Notes: generated from the sequence alone by a model not told the origin. A stretch of DNA of 64,000 bases from Otatea glauca (GCA_036346275.1 CM070727.1:4641760-4705759); one strand, 5' to 3'. Shown: positions 1 to 11,490, counted from the stretch's first letter. Numbers and translations are program-made.

Positions 1-745
1 AGAGTTTGAGAAGTGAGGTGCTAGGTTGAGTGAGACTTGAGTTGATTGAGCACTTGATTTCATCTCCAAGCTTGTTCTTCGTGAGCATTTGTTACTCTTA
101 GAGGTTGAGGACTCCTAAACGGCTTGGAGGTCGCCTACGAGCCACCGGAGCTTTGTGTGGTTGGCCGTGGGAAGTTTGTGAAGGCCGGTTCCGCCTCCGT
201 AAGGGAAGGAATCAAAGGAGTGAAGACCGGCGAGTGCATTTGTGCAACACCGGGAGGAAGAGGGTTGAAAGAGACCCCGGCTCAAGTGTGACCGAGCCGC
301 CTCAACGGAGACAAGGATCCCCTCAAGGATCCGAACTTCGGGTGAAAATCATCGTCTCCAAGTTTGCTTCTTATTCTTGCTTTAGTATTTGATTTTGAAT
401 CTTGAAATTGCCCGATCTACTTTTCTAGTGAGTTTTCCGCTAGATCTCTATTTGTTTCAAGTATTCTAGGCTAACTAGTTCCATTTGATGCAAGTCATGT
501 ACTCTAAATAGCCTAGATTTACCTTTTGGTATGCTTTGCTCTGAAATGCTTGGATTGTCCGAATAGAACCTCGGATACTCCGAATATAACCTCGGACTAT
601 CCGAATATAACCTCGGACTATCCGAACCACTCAGACAGCCCGGAGTATTATTCGGACATTCCGAAGTTTCTGTATTCGCTGCTATTTAGTTTTAAATTTT
701 TTAATTCGCCTATTCACCCCCCTCTAGGCGACATCCCCTGTCCTT
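1..745 (+). mobile_element. 3' part of a Ty1/Copia LTR (SIRE/Maximus-like), truncated
   Basis: Positions 80-340 follow the same plan as the R/U5 part of the complete Copia LTR further right (5790-6010): a 'rest of gene-like' block with paired direct phrases around cctaaacggcttgg. The segment ends with the signature pyrimidine block ccccctctaggcgacatcc near 717-735. Positions 560-665 carry a short tandem array built on tcggacta/tccgaatata, analogous to the GC hairpin arrays of the other LTR but of different sequence, so this is a related but distinct family. The 5' part lies outside the window or is lost. No primer-binding site follows; the sequence passes directly into a Gypsy LTR remnant. 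Apparent ORFs here are incidental. Confidence 0.6.
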
Positions 746-954
746 TTAAGAACACACACCACATATCGTCCAGAGCACATAGCGCTTTGAGCAACCTCAG
801 ATCCAAGAGATCCATATAATCCCAGCACACAGGATTAGGGTATTACCTCCACCGTCGAGGGCTTAAACCTGTCTAAACCCTTATCTTGTGTGACCTTCGA
901 GTTTGAGATCTAGCGCTTGCCCCATAAATTTATTGCCGACTACAAAAGTCGACA
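746..954 (+). mobile_element. 3' end of a Ty3/Gypsy LTR
   Basis: The sequence before the primer-binding site at 957 has typical grass Gypsy LTR content. It ends in gtcgaca at 948-954, consistent with an LTR ending in CA. The 5' portion is missing: the block joins the Copia LTR remnant at about 745 without a visible TG start. It is inferred to be the 5' LTR of the gag/integrase remnant that follows. Confidence 0.5.
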
Positions 955-956
955 GT

Positions 957-976
957 TAGCGCGCCAGGTAGGGGAA
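957..976 (+). other. Gypsy primer-binding site
   Basis: tagcgcgccaggtagggg follows the LTR end after a two-base spacer. The core GCGCGCCAGGTAGGGG is the form seen directly after the LTR in several grass Gypsy families. A degraded version (ttggcgcgccacagtagggg) sits at 57049 in the second complete Gypsy element. I cannot name the tRNA with certainty. Confidence 0.55.
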
Positions 977-1003
977 GCGCTATAATCTTTTCCTACAGAC
1001 TCG

Positions 1004-2623
1004 ATGGCAGCGATCCGCGGAATCACCGCCACCTTCATCTTCGGCCAGGCTTTCCGCTTCGGAAGCTTGAACTTCGTCGCAGATGCGCGCGGAGAACTTG
1101 TCTGCCTAGATCTAAACCAGATCCAATCTGGTAAAGATCAGGCTGACCCCTTTCAGGTATGTCACTTTGACTTGGCCAGCAAACTAGTCGGCATCGAGAG
1201 GAATTGCTACGATCTTCGTGGCGTCTTCGCCATTGAAGAACAGAAGACCGATCTCCAATGCCAGCGAGAGGTTCAAGAAGCTGCGGAGGAAGATCGTCTA
1301 CTTCGCAAGAGTAAGGAGGCACAAACGCGATCACTTCGATCTCGTAGCTGCCATGTCCGCAAGGACATCCTGCAGCCCAGGTTGGGAGACCAAGCTATCT
1401 TTCATACACCGCTGCAAAACATCGTCGCCTCCAAGACGCTTCTCGATACGCTGGATCCAATGATTGCGTCTGACAGCCCGGCAGCCCCGATTGAGGCCCA
1501 GATCAAGGCCATGGTGACAGCGGCAGCGATTCAGCAGAATTAGAAGAAGCCGGTAGGGGAAGCGCACTCACGCTCCCACGCGGCCACTCGTGTCGCTAGC
1601 AGTCGGACTGCAACCAGTCGGAATACCGGCAATCGGCGCCTCACACCGCCAGTTGGATACGCACGCTGAATTCATAACCGCGACCTCCGCCAAGACATCA
1701 CCGTCAGGCGGCAAGAGCGGGACGAGGAAGAACACGCGGGGGCCACGACGACTACGAGCGTTTCGGCACCGGCCCCGATCGACGAAGTGATCGAAGGTAC
1801 AACGACTGCGACGATCGTAGAGATCATCATCGCCGGGGTCAGAATGACGACGATCGCCGAGTCATGGACTCGCCGCGCCGAACTCCACCCCGACGTGTCG
1901 ACGACAATCGCCTAGCCAGAAGCTCGCCGCGCCGGTCTCCCCCTCATCATGATGAGAGATCCATTGACGGAATCCAAGCGTTTACTCCTCGGCTACGCCG
2001 GGTGGTATGGCCCGAAGGATTCAATCCCAAGGGCATTGTCAAGTTTGACGGGAAGCGAGATCCGGAAGCTTGGCTGCAGAACTCTATCGCAAGAGCTCCT
2101 CTGGTGTACTACGACGGTGCATATCAGAATAAGAAGGAAGAAATCTTCTCAAGGAAATCCACTCGGGAGTTTGTGGGAATCATGCGGCATCATCAACCCT
2201 AGTTGGCAAGGCTTATTGTCAGGGATTTTTCTGGCCGATTGCTGTCACTGATGCAGAGGACATCGTCTGGACATGCGAAGGATGTCAGTTCTTTGCGCGA
2301 CAGATGAACAAACCGACACAGGAACTGCAAACCATCCCAATCACCTGGCCATTTGTGGTCTGGGGGTTCGATATGGTGGGACCTTTGAAGAAGGATCAAG
2401 ACGGTTATACTCATCTCTTCGTGGCCGTCGATAAATTTACCAAGTGGATTGAGGCCAAGCCAGTCGCCACAATCACGGTAGCAAAGGTCAAAGGATTCTT
2501 CCATGAAATCGTCGTTAGATTCGGCGTACCAAACCGGATCATCACGGATAATGGCACCCAATTCAGAGGCGGCATATTTCAAGACTGGTGCGACGAACTC
2601 GGCATAAAAATCTGCTTCGCATC
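1004..2623 (+). pseudogene. Gypsy gag-to-integrase remnant with large internal deletion
   Basis: An ATG at 1004 opens a 179-codon gag-like frame. A second frame at 1864-2202 has an Arg/Pro/Ser-rich stretch followed by the Gypsy gag signature WPEGFNPKG...FDGKRDPEAWL at about 2010-2080. Just after it the sequence jumps to the integrase zinc-binding tail (CEGCQFFAR near 2276) and core. The core shows GFDMVGP, VDKFTKWIEAK and TDNGTQF, i.e. the first two catalytic Asp residues, and then stops at about 2623 before the catalytic Glu. Protease, reverse transcriptase and RNase H, normally about 3 kb, are absent. The join is clean, as expected from a deletion between short repeats. The product cannot be functional. 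Confidence 0.8.
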
Positions 2624-2832
2624 ACAGACGGTTCTTAGTAAAAACCGTCTGTGATGTTTTCATATCACAGACGGTTTTAGTTTGAAACCGTCTGTGATAT
2701 GTTCTATCACAGACTGTTCATAAACTATCTGTGATGTTTCGTAACATCACTGACCCATGGTTACAGACGGTTCGAAAAACCGTCTGTGATGACGGTTCCG
2801 AGCCGTCTGTGATGACCTTTCCTGTAGTAGTG
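2624..2832 (-). mobile_element. Right end of a CACTA (En/Spm) transposon, truncated
   Basis: The block ends in cctgtagtagtg at 2821-2832, the reverse complement of a CACTACTACAGG terminus. Inside are at least three pairs of inverted subterminal motifs of the form atcacagacggtt / aaccgtctgtgat (2635-2665, 2668-2700, 2760-2810), the classic CACTA transposase-binding array. The left terminus is missing: the array abuts the Gypsy integrase fragment at 2623. The motif differs from the acaagcggtt motif of the large CACTA element starting at 4478, so these are two different families. Confidence 0.8.
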
Positions 2833-3227
2833 GTAGTACCGTCAAAACTGACAGCACCTCAAATTGGTTAAAATTCAAAGCAAATTCAAAACAAACTCAA
2901 ACTTGAGCACATAAACTTAAACCCAGTCAATTACTCATCACTCACATAGATAAATCTCCACATGATCTTTCAGTGTTGACATACCTACGGTCTTCGAATT
3001 AGTAGCAATAGTTTTCTCTATTAATTTCCTGTCTGCCTTACCATTCATTGAGTGTATCATGAAAACTGAATTTTAATTGCAGGCGAGGCGAGCATATCAT
3101 GTATGGTTGAAAATTGCATGCCTTTTAAGGTTAGTAAGGCAAATGAAGAATTCAATATTACACGATCCATCGATTCTTGTTGTTGCTCATTACGACTGGA
3201 GGAGAGACACATGGATTTTTTTATATA

Positions 3228-3545
3228 AAAAAATAATACATTAATAATTTACAAAAATAATACCTAAAAATTTACTAAAATATACCTTTATTAGCGACAG
3301 AGCTTCTCTCATCAAATGAATTGGCGGCTGATGTTTGTTTTGTCGCTGATTGAATTGGTAATAGATGTCTGTTTCACTTGGCGATAGAGCTCATGTGGCT
3401 GACAGATTATTTTATCGTGGATTCATTTAGCCTTTTTGCCAATTCATTTGGCGACAAAAAATCTGTTGCTAATTCATTTGATGATATATGGTATGTTTTT
3501 GTAATTTTTTAAGGTATTTTTTATAAGATTATTTAAGAAAATTTA
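3228..3545. repeat. AT-rich imperfect inverted repeat, MITE-like
   Basis: The left arm has aataatacctaaaaattta and tcatcaaatgaattggcg; the right arm has gctaattcatttgatgat and a ggtatgttttt/ggtattttt stretch in reverse orientation. The core repeats a gcgacag/ggcgac phrase several times. The whole could fold on itself, as in an old MITE, but I cannot define terminal repeats or a target duplication. Confidence 0.35.
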
Positions 3546-4474
3546 TTATTTAAAGAAAATAACACACATGCATGTCGACATGTTGGAAACAAACAAAAAC
3601 TACTACTCATATCTCTTCGTTCCGTTGTATCAGTGGGCCATGACTGCGGTAGTTAGAGGCCTCGTCACGGTTGGATCATTGGGCTCGCATTCGTCATCAC
3701 CAATGACATCTGAAGCGTGTCTGTACGCGGGAGGATCAGATGTCGACTGATAAGAGTTTATGCTATTGGTGAAGTATGTTCTATTTAAACAACCACCATG
3801 ATCTGCGAATGGATTTTCTACCGGCAGCCTCTGCTTCAATTTGTGATGAAAGGTAACCTTTTCTATTTTGACCTGTTAAGTTCCGTTCCGGAGGCTAAAA
3901 CATAAGACTTTGTGAAAGTCTAGAAACTATTATATTCTAAGGTGGAGAAAGCGGAATCTTCCTTTCACGGTGCATTGTAAACCCTTCTGTCCGCTTTGGA
4001 TCTTCTACCTGTGGAATCCATATCCTACATGAAAATCAGCTTCTATCGAGGTTACTAGCCCATTCCCTCCCATTTTTTCAATAGGAAAAAGTAGTAGTCT
4101 TCCACGACAATGGGGTCTCAAGGGAGAACTTTCCTATTCATCCTACTACATAAGCAAGATCGCATCCTTCGGCGAATCCATGGGCTCAGAAGAGTGCTCT
4201 GTACGATGGGAAACCACGGTCTGTCCAAAGATTTATCTTTGCCGATGTGAACACAGGGAGACAATTCGACAAGGGAGATGCAAAGAAATGCCCTCCTCAA
4301 TGGGTAAGTCCTCGCTCAGAACTAAATTATCCTGTGGCACTCACTGCATGAGCTCATAGGGCAAGATGAAGAGGAGGAGAAAGCCTAAAGAGATCATCAA
4401 CTTCACCTTGGCATGCTTCCATGAGTGCGTTGAAAGGACAACATTGAACAAGAAGAGTACTAAGGCAAAGCTAG

Positions 4475-4477
4475 TGA
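4475..4477. repeat. CACTA target-site duplication (left copy, TGA)
   Basis: The triplet TGA directly precedes the CACTA terminus at 4478 and matches TGA at 35520-35522 after the other terminus. Confidence 0.8.
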
Positions 4478-4497
4478 CACTACTGCGGATCGGGCAA

Positions 4498-4590
4498 GTA
4501 CAAGCGGTTCGAAACCGCTTTCAGAAGCGGTTTTAGAACCGCTTGTAAGCAACCGCGAGTAATACCCCGTCGGGTATCACAAGCGGACGG
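4498..4590. repeat. CACTA left subterminal inverted-motif array, part 1
   Basis: Alternating acaagcggtt / aaccgcttgt motifs occur in opposite orientations (4500-4555), followed by accccgtcgggtatcacaagcgg. Such arrays are binding sites for the CACTA-encoded DNA-binding protein. The array is cut by the Copia insertion and resumes at 16087. Confidence 0.75.
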
Positions 4591-4595
4591 GGTAT
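4591..4595. repeat. Copia target-site duplication (left, GGTAT)
   Basis: GGTAT at 4591-4595 directly precedes the LTR start TGAAAG and is repeated at 16082-16086 after the other LTR. Confidence 0.9.
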
Positions 4596-6311
4596 TGAAA
4601 GCATCTAAGCACCCGATATGTTTTGGTTTTGATAATTTATGACAACATTGCTATATGATCTAATGCTTTTGATGAGGATATTGAGAGTAGGTCGTTTCCA
4701 AGAAGAATGATCATGGAAATACCAAGGAAAAGTTCAAGCCAATCAAGCTTATGTCAAGATCATGTAAAGGTATTTGTCTTTATATATAAGGTTCTTTTTG
4801 GTCTTTTGACGATCTTGGAGTTTGGTAGAAAGATCCGTCTATTAGTTTTAGGGCCGTACTATTAAGAGGGATCATGACGCTTATTTTGATGTCGTTTAAG
4901 GGGTTAAAGGCTCAAATGCATATTCAATTAAGTTGCTTAATTTTAGACAAGTTCCATCTTTTGAAAAACCTTAAATTATTTCAAGTCTCTGGAAATCCGG
5001 TGCTACCGCTTATGGCAGAGCGGTGCTACACGGGTCTTGTGCGTAGCACCGGCTCTATAGCTCGGTGTGAAAATTCGAGAAGGGCCTTTGGGCGTATTTA
5101 CGGCCCGTGCTACCGCCCATGGTAGCCGGTGCTGCACGGATCACGGTAGCACCGGACTTTAGCCCGGCGTGAAAATCACAGAGGGTGAGTTTTTGGGTGA
5201 GTTGGTGGCCCGGTGCTACCGCCCATAGTGGCCCGATGCTACCGGACCATCGGTAGCACCGGACCTTAACCCGGTGTAAAAATTCCGAGAAGCACCTTTC
5301 TTGAACTTTTGGAAGCCGGTGCTACAAGACATAGTGGCCGGTGCTACGGACCTTGTAGCACCGGATCTCGATCCGTGCTATATTTCGAGAGGCGTGAGCC
5401 ACTGAAAGAAAAGGAATAGAGCCCGGTGCTACCGGCCCTAGTGGGCGGTAGCACCGGACTTCCTGTAACCGTCTCTGACAAGTGCATTAAATGCACTGTT
5501 CTAGCCGTTGAACCAGCCGGTGCTACCGGTCCTACATGGGCGGTAGCACCGGAAAAACAGATTTCTGCAGATTTCGAGCTCCAACGGCTAGAAAGTTTGG
5601 TGGAGGCTATAAATACCTCCCCACCTGCCTTCTAGAGCAACTCTTGGTCCTCATTGATGATATTTGAGCTCTAGCAAGTGTTCTCCACTCTTGTGTGCAT
5701 TCAATTTCCATTTGTGAGTGTGAGAAGCAAATTTGGTGTTGCATTTAGTGTTTTGAGCCTTTAGACACCGACATTCGACCTCAAGCTAGCGTCAAGGTTC
5801 ATTACTCTTGGAGGTTGCCGCCTCCTAGACGGCTTGGTGGCGATTGTGCACGGTGAGCTTCTCAACGGAGATTGTGAGAAGCCCCGGCAAGTTGTGAAGG
5901 CCGGAGTTCGCCTACCCGGAGCGGGGAAGAACTACCTTAGTGATCGAGGAAGGCTCAAGCGAGTGGAGCCGGCTTGACGTGGATCAAGTCACCTCAACGT
6001 GGAGTAGGGGAGACCGGCAAGTCTCCGAGACCACGGGTTAAAATTCCTTGTCTCCTATTTTATTGAGCTTGGTATTCTTGTTTGTTGGAAACCCATTTGA
6101 TCAATACCATATTCTTCTTAGTTTTTGTGCTCATTAGTATACTTGCTTCACTTGCATTGTTATAGCTTTTTGAAGCTTGCTAGAGACTTTAGTGCGTTCT
6201 TCATATTCTTATCTAATATTTGTAGTGTTGTTTGTATTTTCTAATTTGAGTTGAGAAAATTTAGAAACCTCCTATTCACCCCCCCTCTAGTCGGTTATCC
6301 TTGATCCTACA
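4596..6311 (+). repeat. Copia 5' LTR
   Basis: It begins TGAAAGCATC and ends ccttgatcctaca. Positions 5000-5560 hold about ten copies of a CCGGTGCTACC / GGTAGCACCGG motif in both orientations, able to form hairpins. A TATA-like box lies at 5608-5616. The pyrimidine block caccccccctctagtcgg precedes the end. It differs from the 3' LTR mostly by short losses inside the GC motif array. Confidence 0.92.
5608..5616 (+). promoter_or_regulatory. TATA-like box of the Copia 5' LTR
   Basis: ctataaata sits after the GC motif array and about 700 bp before the LTR end, a suitable position for the U3/R boundary to follow shortly. The same string is conserved in the 3' LTR at 15386-15394. Confidence 0.6.
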
Positions 6312-6313
6312 AG

Positions 6314-6325
6314 TGGTATCAGAGC
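6314..6325 (+). other. Primer-binding site (initiator tRNA-Met)
   Basis: tggtatcagagc, two bases after the LTR end, matches the complement of the 3' end of plant initiator tRNA-Met, the usual primer for Copia elements. Confidence 0.85.
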
Positions 6326-6365
6326 TTGGACTCTCTTTTGGGGCCTCACCGCCTAGAGAGTAAGG

Positions 6366-8305
6366 ATGGCTAGCGATGGGGTGTCGATAGGCAAGGCGCC
6401 ATTTTTTGATGGTACAAATTATGCTTATTGGAAAATTCGTATGACCGTTTATCTTAAGGCCATGAGTCCAAGCATATGGAGAATTGTAGTTGAGGGTTTC
6501 ACTCCAGGGGTTAATCCCACACTCACAAATGACCAAGAGGAGCGAAACACTCATCTCAATGCTCAAGCTATGAATGCTCTTTTTGGAGCCTTGAACGCGG
6601 ATGAGTTCAATCGAGTGAGCAATCTTGAAACCGCTCATGAGATTTGGACGACCCTCTCGGAAATTCACGAGGGGACATCCTCGGTCAAGGAAGCCAAATT
6701 ACATATGCTTCGAATCAAATACGAGAGTTTTATTATGTTGCCTCATGAAAACATCAATGAGATGTATTCACGATTGAACAACATAGTAAATGAGCTCAAG
6801 GGCCTTGGAGCATCACTAACCGATTTTGACATTGTTCGTAAGATGCTTAGGGCTCTTCCGGAAAAATATGAGACTTTGGTGACGTTGTTTCTCAACTCAC
6901 CGGAGTTGCCAAGAATGACGCCAACGGGACTTCTTGGAAATCTCATAACCAACGAGCTTTACAAGATGGACAAGGAAGGGCTTTTGGAGCAAAGCTCTTC
7001 GAAGAAGAAGAACATCGCCTTCAAGGCAAAGGCGGAGTCAAGTGATGAAATGCTTAATGACTCCGATGATGATGAAGACACCGAGGAGGAAATGGCCCTT
7101 CTCGTAAGAAGAATGAGAAAATTCATGAATAGGCGCTCAAGTGGAAGTGGTTCTCAAAAATTCAAGAAGGGACAATACTCTAGTACCAACCGATATGCAA
7201 ATATTCGGTGCTATGAGTGTGATGAAAAGGGACATATTGCCTCAAAATGTCCAAAGAAAAGGGACGACAAAGACAAGTCCCCTTCAAAGAAGAAATTCTT
7301 TCATGGGAAGAAGAAGCTCTTCAAGAAGTTAAACAAGGATGGCAAAGCGAGGCTCACATTGGAGAATGGAACTCCGAGGAAGAATATTCGGACTCCGACT
7401 CTTTCGAAGACGACACACCTCCAAAGAAGAAGGGTCTTGCCGGTATTGCTATTAAGGAGACTTCATCACCTCTCGACACTCCTTTGTGTCTTATGGCAAA
7501 AGGAGATTTTAAGGTAATCTCAAATGTTGATGAACCCTCCTATGATGAATTAATGGATATGCTTGAGGATTTGAATGAGTATCTTGGCAAAGAAAAGTCT
7601 AAACATAAGGCCTTGAGAAAAGAATATCTCTCTCTCAAAGACTCTTATGAGGAGCTAAAGGAAGCTCATGAGACTCTTCTTGCTAAAGATCATTCAAAAT
7701 CTCAAAATGATATAGGAATTAGTTGCAAAATTATTAATGATGTATCTTGCTTAGAAATTGATTCATGTAGTATATCAAAAATTAGCATATCTACCTCTTG
7801 TGATGATTTAATTGATATGCCATCAATATCATGCTCTAGTTCTACTTCATGCCATGAAAACCTAGTAGTAGAAAATAATGAACTTAAGGAACAAGTAAAC
7901 AAACTTAGCAAAAGTCTTGATAGATGCTTCAAGGGTAAAGACACTCTAAATAAAATCTTGAATGGTCAAAGATGCTCCTACAATAAAGAAGGACTAGGAT
8001 ACATTCCTAAGAAGGGCAAAAAGATTGATAGCAAAGCTCCTCGCTTTGTTAAATCAAACGGGAAGTTTTGTTATAAATGTCATGAGGTAGGGCATCTATC
8101 GATTAATTGCCTCTTAGATAAAACAACTAAGAGTAATATTTATGACTCTTGCTATGTGCTTAAGAAAGATAGCTTTGGTAAAATAATTGCTAAATTTGTT
8201 GGTACTCCCATACTTGGTCGTAAAAAGAATGCCATTTGGGCGCCCAAAGCCTTGGTTACTAACCTCCAAGGACCCAAACAAATTTGGGTACCTAAAAGAA
8301 CTTGA
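6366..8305 (+). pseudogene. gag: Copia gag (capsid/nucleocapsid), one frameshift
   Basis: This is the structural protein that packages element RNA into virus-like particles. The ATG at 6366 opens MASDGVSIG, followed by the gag N-terminal signature PFFDGTNYAYWKIRM and a UBN2/Copia-type gag region (about residues 60-200). There is an acidic patch near residue 235 and a CCHC knuckle (CYECDEKGHIASKC) near residue 282. The frame breaks at about 7345, where one base appears missing in a Lys/Gly-rich stretch, and continues in the frame read from 7247 to the stop at 8303-8305. The second part has coiled-coil-like Lys/Glu-rich sequence (7550-7700, 7860-7930) and a second CCHC knuckle (CYKCHEVGHLSINC) near 8068. 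It ends in IWVPKRT then stop, directly before pol. Two knuckles with a long linker is characteristic of SIRE-type gag. Confidence 0.88.
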
Positions 8306-8318
8306 TTCTCTTTTGTAG

Positions 8319-11300
8319 GTGAACTACAAGACCGGAGGACGGCATTGGGTGTTGGATAGTGGATGCACTCAACATATGACCGGTGACCGAAAGATGTTCA
8401 CCACCTTTGAAGTAGGAAATGGGCAAAATGACAAAATCACATTTGGTGACAATAGCAAAGGAAAGGTATTGGGTTTAGGAAAAATTGCTATCTCAAATGA
8501 TCTTTCTATTTCAAACGTTTCTTTGGTAGAAACTTTAAATTTTAATTTGTTATCGGTTGCTCAAATTTGTGATCTAGGCCTTACTTGCATGTTCTCTAAG
8601 AATGGTGTAGTAATTTCTAAAGAAAATGACAGTTCTTTGGTGTTCAAAGGCTTTAGATTTGGAAATTTATATTTGGTTGATTTCACCTCAAATGAGTCAT
8701 GCCTTCAAACTTGTTTAATTGCAAAGACATCCCTAGGATGGTTATGGCATAGAAGACTAGCTCATGTTGGGATGATCCAACTCAAAAAGCTTTTCAAAAA
8801 TGATTTAGTTGTGGGCTTGAAAGATGTGAAGTTTGAGAAAAATAGGCTTTGTAGTGCTTGTTAAGCCGGAAAACAAGTTGCTAGTTCTCATCCTTCAAAA
8901 AGTATCATGTCCACATCTAGACCATTAGAACTCTTACATATGGATTTGTTTGGCCCAACAACCTATAAGAGCATTGGAGGAAATTCTTATTGCTTAGTCA
9001 TTGTTGATGATTTTTCAAGATATCGTGGGTTTTCTTTTAGATGATAAATCCGAAACCTCCGGTATCTTTAAAAACTTTGCAAAAAGGGCTCAAAATGAAT
9101 TTGATTTTAAAATTAAGAAGATTCAGTAGTGACAATGGTTCCGAGTTCAAAAATACAAGAATTGAAGATTATTGTGATGAATTTGGAATAAAGCACGAAC
9201 TTTCCGCTACTTACACTCGGAGCAAAATGGAGTTGTGGAGCGGAAAAATCGAACATTAATTGAAATGGCAAGAACTATGCTAGATGAATATAGCACCTCC
9301 GATAGTTTTTGGGCGGAAGCCATTAATACCGCTTGCCATGCAACAAATAGGCTTTATTTGCATCGTCTCTTGAAAAAGACCTCTTGTGAGCTTCTTATTG
9401 GAAGAAGACCAAATATTTCTTATTTTCGAGTTTTTGGTTGTAAATGCTATATCTTGAAAAAGGGTGTTCGACTTTCAAAATTCCAAAGTCGTTGTGATGA
9501 AGGTTTCTTGCTTGGATACTCCTCAAATAGCAAAGCTTATCGTGTATTCAACAAAAATAAAGGTTTTGTGGAAGAAACTTGTGATGTTGAGTTTGATGAA
9601 ACTAATGGCTCTCAAGAAGAGCAAGAAAATTTGAATGATGTAGGTGAAGAAGGTTTAAGAGAAGCAATGAAGAACATGACACTTGGAGACATAAAACCAA
9701 AGGAGGATAAACAAGATCCACCCTCATCCACTAAAGTTGAACCCACTACTTCCGCTCCATCAAGCCAAGTTCAACCTATTGATGTGGATGAAAAGGAGAA
9801 TGATCAATCAACACAAGCTCTACCTCAAGGAATTCATCATGGGCTCTCCAAAGATCATCCAATAGATCAAATTTTGGGTGATGTTAGTAAGGGTGTTCAA
9901 ACTCGATCTCGTGTTGCTTCGTTTTGCAAACATTATTCCTTTGTATCTTCTATCGAACCTACTCATATAGATGAAGCTCTAGATGATCCGGATTGGGTAA
10001 ATTCAATGCATGAAGAACTAAATAACTTTGCCCGAAATGATGTTTGGACCTTAGTGGAAAGACCCAAGGATCACAATGTAATAGGCACAAAATGGGTTTT
10101 CCGAAACAAGCAAGATGAAAATGGTATTGTGGTTAGAAATAAGGCCCGGTTAGTAGCTCAAGGTTTTTCTCAAATTGAAGGTTTGGACTTTGGTGAAACT
10201 TTTGCTCCCGTGGCTAGATTAGAAGCCATTAGAATTCTACTTGCTTTTGCATCTTGCTTTGATATTAAATTATTTCAAATGGATGTAAAAAGTGCTTTTC
10301 TAAATGGAGAAATCTCCGAATTGGTTTTTGTTGAACAACCTCCCGGTTTTGAAAGCCCTAAATATCCTAACCATGTTTACAAACTCTCTAAAGCGCTATA
10401 TGGTCTCAAACAAGCTCCTAGAGTATGGTATGAGCGACTTAGAGATTTTCTACTCTCCAAAGGGTTTAAAATTGGGAAGGTTGATACAACACTTTTTACA
10501 AAAATCATTGATGAAGAATTCTTTGTATGCCAAATCTATGTTGATGATATTATATTTGGCTCTACTAACGAAGAATTTTGCAAAGAATTTGGTGACATGA
10601 TGTCTAGGGAGTTTGAGATGTCAATGATTGGAGAATTAAGCTTCTTCCTTGGACTTCAAATCAAGCAACTCAAGAATGGAACCTTCGTGAGTCAAACCAA
10701 ATACGTGAAGGACTTGCTAAAAAGATTTGGCATGGAAGATTCGAAGCCCATCAAGACTCCAATGGCTTCCAACGGGCATCTTGACCTAAACGAGGGAGGT
10801 AAACCGGTAGACCCAAAACTTTATCGCTCTATGATTGGTAGTCTACTTTATCTCACCGCATCTAGGCCCGATATTATGTTTAGTGTATGCATGTGTGCTC
10901 GCTTTCAAGCTTCCCCTAAAGAATGTCATTTAATAGCCGTTAAGAGAATTCTAAGATATTTAAAGCATTCCTCAAATATAGGGTTATGGTATCCCAAAGG
11001 TGAAAATTTTGATTTAATTGGATATTCGGACTCGGATTATGCGGGTTGCAAAGTGGATAGAAAAAGCACCTCCGGAAATTGCCAATTCCTAGGTAGATCC
11101 CTTATTTCTTGGTTCTCCAAGAAACAAAATTCCGTAGCACTATCTACCGCCGAAGCCGAATACATATCCGCCGGTAGTTGTTGTGCTCAATTATTATGGA
11201 TGAGGCAAACTTTAATGGATTATGGAATAGATTTTAAAAATGTGCCTCTTTTATGTGATAACGAAAGTGCCGTTAAGATAGCCAACAACCCGGTCCAACA

Positions 11301-11490
11301 CTCAAGAACTAAACATATAGAAATCCGTCATCACTTCTTGAGAGATCATGTTAGTAAAGGAGATATAGTAATTAGTCACATTAGAACCGAAGATCAATTA
11401 GCGGATATCCTAACCAAGCCTTTAGATGAATCTCGGTTCTGTAAATTGAGGAATGAATTAAATGTCATAGACTTTTCTAATGTGGTTTGA
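8319..11490 (+). pseudogene. pol: Copia pol (protease-integrase-reverse transcriptase-RNase H), broken
   Basis: The protease active site is WVLDSGCTQHMTGD at about 8346-8387. The GAG-pre-integrase motif (LWHRRLAHVG) lies near 8742. A stop at 8862-8864 (TAA where CAA is expected, CSAC*AGKQ) interrupts integrase. Core motifs MDLFGP (8940), DDFSRY, SDNGSEF (9130) and GVVERKNRT (9229) are readable across two more frame breaks near 9028 and 9210; the latter sits in a cggag string where ccgcag is expected. From 9235 a 751-codon frame is intact. It carries the IN tail, reverse transcriptase (FAPVARLEAIR, MDVKSAFLNGEI, YVDDIIFGS near residue 430) and RNase H (STAEAEY near residue 638, DNESAV, HIEIRHHF). 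Catalytic residues of all four domains are present. The breaks are few and could partly be sequencing errors. Confidence 0.92.

Larger units (their letters stand above)
2833..4477. other. No confident gene; host or old repeat DNA
   Basis: This stretch lies between two CACTA ends. It has only short ORFs (60-69 codons at 3568-3839 and 4118-4300) without recognisable domains. Near 4290-4310 there is a possible splice donor (gggtaagt). An open stretch from ATG 4366 runs up to the transposon insertion at 4477 and stays open into the right flank at 35523. I recognise no protein family. Codon use and the absence of homology cues leave this unassigned. Confidence 0.4.

Noticed and set aside
4118..4300. 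60-codon minus-strand ORF left of the large CACTA element
   Set aside because: Short, no domain, and no splice context; not reported as a gene.
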